Below are positions 19,786 to 23,341 of a DNA stretch of 23,341 bases, in pieces. Where the stretch lies: NCBI GenBank assembly GCA_049999805.1, contig JBNGIO010002029.1, positions 1 through 23,341 of the forward strand, read 5' to 3'. The position numbers and the translations under genes were made by a program. Below the pieces are notes generated by a model. It saw nothing but the letters and a program-made list of their open reading frames with translations. It searched no databases and was not told where the DNA came from. Position 1 is the stretch's first letter. Every line of letters begins with the position of its first letter. The stretch is from Folioceros fuciformis (taxonomy: Eukaryota > Anthocerotophyta > Anthocerotopsida > Anthocerotales).

Positions 19786-20250
19786 CAAAGCAGCAGACAT
19801 ATCCCGAAGGAGCCCCGTCTGTCCTCTGTGGTCTCCAACTCGTTGCTCGACATGGAAGGAGGTTGCGTCCTGTACCCTGAGGAAGGCGAGTAGGAGAGGA
19901 ATTCTTGGTCCTTCGCTGGCACCGACGAACAGTCGTTCATTATCCGGCTCTCAATATGAGGGTAAGAGCAGGTGAGGTTTGTATCGTTCATGCAATGCCA
20001 TGCTTAATTGCTGCGAAAATCTTATCCGGTCCCAAAAAACTATAGATACGCGGCCAGATCGATCTCTAGCCCCGATAGTGCCGCTTTCGGGTGTACAATT
20101 CCCTCCACTGAAAAGAGGAAGAGGAAAAGGACCCCCAGCACCTGCACAACACAGCAACAACTCCTCCAAAAAGATACCGACGACATGAAATTCGAGGACG
20201 GACCAAAAGCTCATCGATGAACGAGATGAGAACTGGCCCACTCCTTCTCC

Positions 20251-20340
20251 TGTCCAAGCAGATTACGCCGTGAATCATCCTGTCCAAGCAGATTACGCCC
20301 TGGATCATCCTGTCCAAGCAGATCACGCCCTGGATATCTG
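20251..20340 (+). repeat. 30-base tandem repeat, three units
   Basis: Units 20251-20280, 20281-20310 and 20311-20340 begin TGTCCAAGCAGATTACGCC and end near GGATCATCC; the third unit diverges at its end. Minus-strand translation shows a ten-residue repeat, but no gene is supported. Confidence 0.9.
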
Positions 20341-20422
20341 CAGCTTCAGCTCGAGGATCACCTTCACCTGTCAGTGCACATGACATGTCAACTTCCCAAC
20401 TCTGCCGCTAACATGCAGAGGG

Positions 20423-20443
20423 GTACCTGCAACCTGCAGGTAC
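20423..20443. repeat. Perfect short inverted repeat
   Basis: GTACCTGCA (20423-20431) and TGCAGGTAC (20435-20443) flank a three-base ACC loop. Confidence 0.8.
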
Positions 20444-20904
20444 ACAACTCAACGACAAATGTAAGACTGCCTCAAGGGGACTCTCAGTTCTTTCCGGTGC
20501 ACGAGCTATAACTACCCATGATTAAGTACTGTTCCTTGTTCCAGAAGCAGAGCAGCACGATGCTCCCACTTACAGCTCGCAATGCAATGCATGCCCAATT
20601 CAATAGCAGCCTAGACTGTCCACCTGCTGCATGTTGGAAAGCAGTGCATATCATCTATAATACCTGAGACCTGCGCACATGCTCAGGCTTTAGGTCAGTA
20701 ACGCAGGCAAAAGACTCCGCGATACATGAGGCATATGACCTGTGACACTGCTGTCCATGCTGGCCTTTTCCGAGCACAAGGAAAAGACTCCAGAGCTGGT
20801 TCCATCGGCTGATTATGTGTTTGGACTACCTGTCTCCCTGGAAGCTAATTAGCCCTAGATACCTATGAGTGACAGGAGTGAGATACAAACCACATTGCTC
20901 GAGA

Positions 20905-22343
20905 CTATTCGGAATAGGGCAAAGCCCCATTGGCATTTGATGGAATTGCTGAAGATGTCTCAGCTGCAAGTCGCTCCTCCCTCTCCCGATTCCACTGCTC
21001 TATCTTAGCTCTTCGCTCAGCGCTTCCCTCGCGGTTAGGAGACTTGTCTCTCCTTTGAGGTGGGCTACGACTTCTACTTCTATCTCTCCTGCCCCTCCGA
21101 TCATCATATCGGCGGTCGTCCCTTTCCCCCCGATCCCTGTCCCTATCTTCAAATCGACGGCCAAAGCCACGACCTCTGCCCCCTCTTCCCCGGCGAGGCT
21201 CAAAGAAATCCCTGTTTACATCATCAGATCACATCATATGAATGAACATCGGGGCCATAGATGATTGCCTTGAGGATAGCTGTACTGGCATTTTACGTCC
21301 AACAGCATTACCTGTCCCCAAACCTACGAGGGCTTGTTGGACCTCGTGCTTCACCACGCCCATAGGGGGAGTGACTCCTACTCCTGCTCCTCCTCCTGTA
21401 GCTTCCAAACAGCTTCCTTCGAAGCTCCCTGAATGCAGCAAGTTAAGAGATCAAGGTCAATGGAAGTCTTTTGAGCAGGAGAAACGGCATCCCAGAAGCA
21501 AATATTATTACCTAGAAATCTTCTTCAAATGCATGAAGTTGCAGTATCCTCCCCTATTACAAGTGTTTTCCTCATATTGCCTGCAAGTAGCCTCGCGAAA
21601 GTCTGTTACGGGAGAGAAGTCCACGATGATAGGACGCCCTGGACAGCACACTCACTCCATGGTCAGCGTCTGATCGTGAGTACGAGACAAAATACGAATA
21701 GCACCCAACCCAACTAAATAAAATGAGGGAACCTGCATAGAAGCGCCCATTGAGGGCATTCAGAGCCGCCGCAGCATGTTCCTCCTCCCGAAACTTGACG
21801 TAAACATTCCCAATCTAAGAGAATCAACCAAGGTACTCAATTCACTTCCTAAAACATCTCGAAACTCCGGAACCCAGTCCACGAACAGATGGCAAGACGC
21901 ACGTACCATGTGATCAGCGAGGTTATCACACACATTGAGATTTTCAATCTCACCGTACTTGCTGAGCTCCTCGAAGATATCCTCGTAAAAATCCTGCAAA
22001 CAGACGACAAAATCGCGGTGAGAACATGAACAACCCAAAGCACACAGGACCAGCCAGCCAGGGCCAACACTCCTACAGCCGCGCAGCCAAGGCTAACCTC
22101 GAAGTGCTCCTGCAGCTTGCGGGGATCAGACTGCTGGATGTTCCCGTGCTGGTCCACCCCGCCATGAAACCCTGCATCCGGAGACTGGTACATGTTGGCC
22201 AACAACAGCGTCTGGCTGGCTGTAGGCCGGTTATGCAGACGGGAGCATCGGTCTCCGTGGCGGCAAGCACCGATCTTGAAGTAGAAAGGGCAGTTCACTC
22301 TATCCTTCTCGGTGCCAAAGATGGAGGCCAAGTGCTCAGCCAT
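20905..22343 (-). CDS. U2AF35: U2 snRNP auxiliary factor, small subunit (U2AF35)
   Basis: Exons in transcript order 22343-22098, 21993-21907, 21814-21733, 21638-21512 and 21211-20905 encode 282 residues, near the 280-300 of plant U2AF35. The protein pairs with U2AF65 and reads the AG of the 3' splice site during early spliceosome assembly in the nucleus. Residues 18-37 are the first CCCH zinc finger (C-x8-C-x5-C-x3-H). The U2AF-homology RRM follows ([33 protein letters not shown]), then the second finger ([19 protein letters not shown]) and an RG-rich plus short RS tail ([17 protein letters not shown]). The start is fixed by the family N-terminus [18 protein letters not shown]; upstream in-frame codons begin only with GTG and are untranslated. 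All phases agree (0,0,1,2). The intron before exon 5 is 300 bases. Confidence 0.97.
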
Positions 22344-23341
22344 GGCTGCTACTTGTGCTCTGCTCTGCCTCCCACTGCGTCCTCGCCACCACAGACTGCC
22401 CGACTCACGCGCAACACGGACTTGGATCACCTCATGCCCTCCAGCCTGCACGATAAGGATGTGCGCCCACTTCCCCAACTTCACAGTCCCGACAGCAAAG
22501 CGATATCTTCCGCGGCCGGACACACGCCGGCGTCTCGACACCAGGCTTTACTAGCTGCAGCACGCGAAACAAACTTGGGACGACAGGGCTTTATTAGGGC
22601 TATGGCCCCTCTCAAACTGTACTTGCTTCATCTCAAGTTGGAGAGTCAGCACAATGTTACCATTTTTAGCATTTTGGTGTCAAGTGCCTGAGTTAACAAT
22701 AAAAATAAAATCTATTCTTTAGGTGTAAAGTGGGAGGGCTGGCAGCAAAAGCGCTATCATCGCCGAATAGCGTAGTCGACAAGAACATACCAGTTTTTAA
22801 GAATGTTGTAGTTAAATGCTCTATTTGCAATATGACCCGACTCCCAAAACCTAGCGAGCAATACCTTTAGTGCTTTCACTCTCTAGAGGAAGCAGACCGG
22901 ACCCAAGTCCGTGATGAAATCTCTCTCTACTAAACTTAAATAAAAAAAAATTTCTTCTATCTTCTCAATATCAAGTAAAAGAATTGGTAGAAATAATTAA
23001 TTTAGTCTTAATAATAATAATAATAAATCTATCATATTAGAACATATATAAAGAATATATTGGATTATTAATCTTTTATCTTTTTTAGAGGGAAAATCAC
23101 TTGAATTAATTTTTTTAATTTCTATGGCCACATCTTGGAATAATAATCCCCTAAAATTGGGAAGTATGTCCTTTACAGTCATGGTCTTGTAATTCCATGG
23201 GCCAATAGGATATGTTCTTCAAATCTTTTGGTTTTGGCCAGCTCTCCCTTAGAATCAAGGGAAGCATTTATCTAGCACCTATCTTAGCAAGTCTCTTAAG
23301 AATCCCCCTCCACATGTCCTAGCAAGTCTTTTTAGCTTTCC
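22344..23341 (-). promoter_or_regulatory. U2AF35 upstream region merging into AT-rich intergenic DNA
   Basis: The first 200 or so bases (to about 22560) are GC-rich and likely hold the 5' leader and core promoter of U2AF35. Beyond about 22690 the sequence becomes AT-rich with no coding frame of interest. The end of the window contains two similar short blocks, ATCTTAGCAAGTCTC near 23281 and GTCCTAGCAAGTCTT near 23317, as seen in many non-autonomous or LTR-derived sequences; no terminal repeat pair can be shown. Confidence 0.35.
23009..23026 (+). repeat. (TAA)6 microsatellite
   Basis: Six uninterrupted TAA triplets inside an AT-rich segment. Confidence 0.9.

Larger units (their letters stand above)
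18761..20904. other. Convergent intergenic region between the membrane protein (+) and U2AF35 (-)
   Basis: About 2.1 kb holding the 3' UTRs of both genes and no supported coding sequence. Short frames on both strands around 19200-20400 shift without a coding pattern. The region contains an imperfect 100-base-spaced duplication (19642/19742), a 30-base tandem repeat (20251-20340) and a small palindrome (20423-20443). Nothing resembling a transposase or reverse transcriptase is visible. Confidence 0.5.

Noticed and set aside
19497-20386. Several 60-125 codon frames on both strands
   Set aside because: The frames overlap each other, no frame dominates, and part of the coding look comes from the 30-base tandem repeat and a GC-rich duplication.
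22344-22541. 66-codon in-frame N-terminal extension of U2AF35
   Set aside because: It begins with GTG, is Arg/Gly-rich without a domain, and the family N-terminus is [10 protein letters not shown] at 22343.
1-23341. CRISPR array, prophage, bacterial operon or toxin-antitoxin system
   Set aside because: No spaced identical repeats, Shine-Dalgarno-led gene strings or phage genes; introns and plant protein families show a eukaryotic nuclear locus.

Overview
This is a piece of a plant (streptophyte) nuclear genome. The genes have canonical GT-AG introns, mostly 75-250 bases long, that interrupt recognisably plant proteins: a subgroup IVb bHLH factor, a GRAS factor and an AGD8/9/10-type ARF-GAP. 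There is also an RNA polymerase III tRNA gene, and no bacterial-style operons. Compact introns, roughly balanced base composition and close gene spacing would suit a non-seed plant (bryophyte, hornwort or lycophyte) or an advanced streptophyte alga. The sequence alone does not let me name the species.

Layout from left to right. (1) 69-1468 (+): 3' part of a bHLH11/bHLH121-like iron-homeostasis factor whose last exon carries an LxLxL (EAR) motif. (2) 2585-2657 (-): tRNA-Ala(CGC). (3) 3031-5581 (+): a complete Glo3/ArfGAP2-3-type ARF-GAP in seven exons, with a 27-base minisatellite in its last intron. (4) 6424-9183 (-): a single-exon GRAS factor of 919 residues. (5) 10050-12453 (+): a 13-exon coiled-coil protein whose C-terminal half resembles the kinetochore protein CENP-O. 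(6) 13707-14855 (-): a seven-exon 2Fe-2S ferredoxin-domain protein, reconstructed exon by exon because it has no long open frame. (7) about 15105-18760 (+): a roughly 686-residue multi-pass membrane protein that I cannot assign to a family. (8) 20905-22343 (-): U2AF35, the small subunit of the splicing factor U2AF, in five exons. The last 400 or so bases turn AT-rich and look like non-genic, possibly transposon-derived sequence.

From the ARF-GAP onward the genes alternate in orientation. This gives divergent pairs (GRAS/CENP-O-like, ferredoxin/membrane protein) and convergent pairs (ARF-GAP/GRAS, CENP-O-like/ferredoxin, membrane protein/U2AF35). They do not form one pathway; this is ordinary eukaryotic gene neighbourhood, and I see no gene cluster or mobile defence system. 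The least explained items are the membrane protein, the ferredoxin-domain protein with a 36-base poly(A) tract just before its start, and several introns that stay open in frame and could change the C-terminus or add a segment if retained. All exon models are inferred from splice consensus, phase agreement and protein resemblance, without transcript data.
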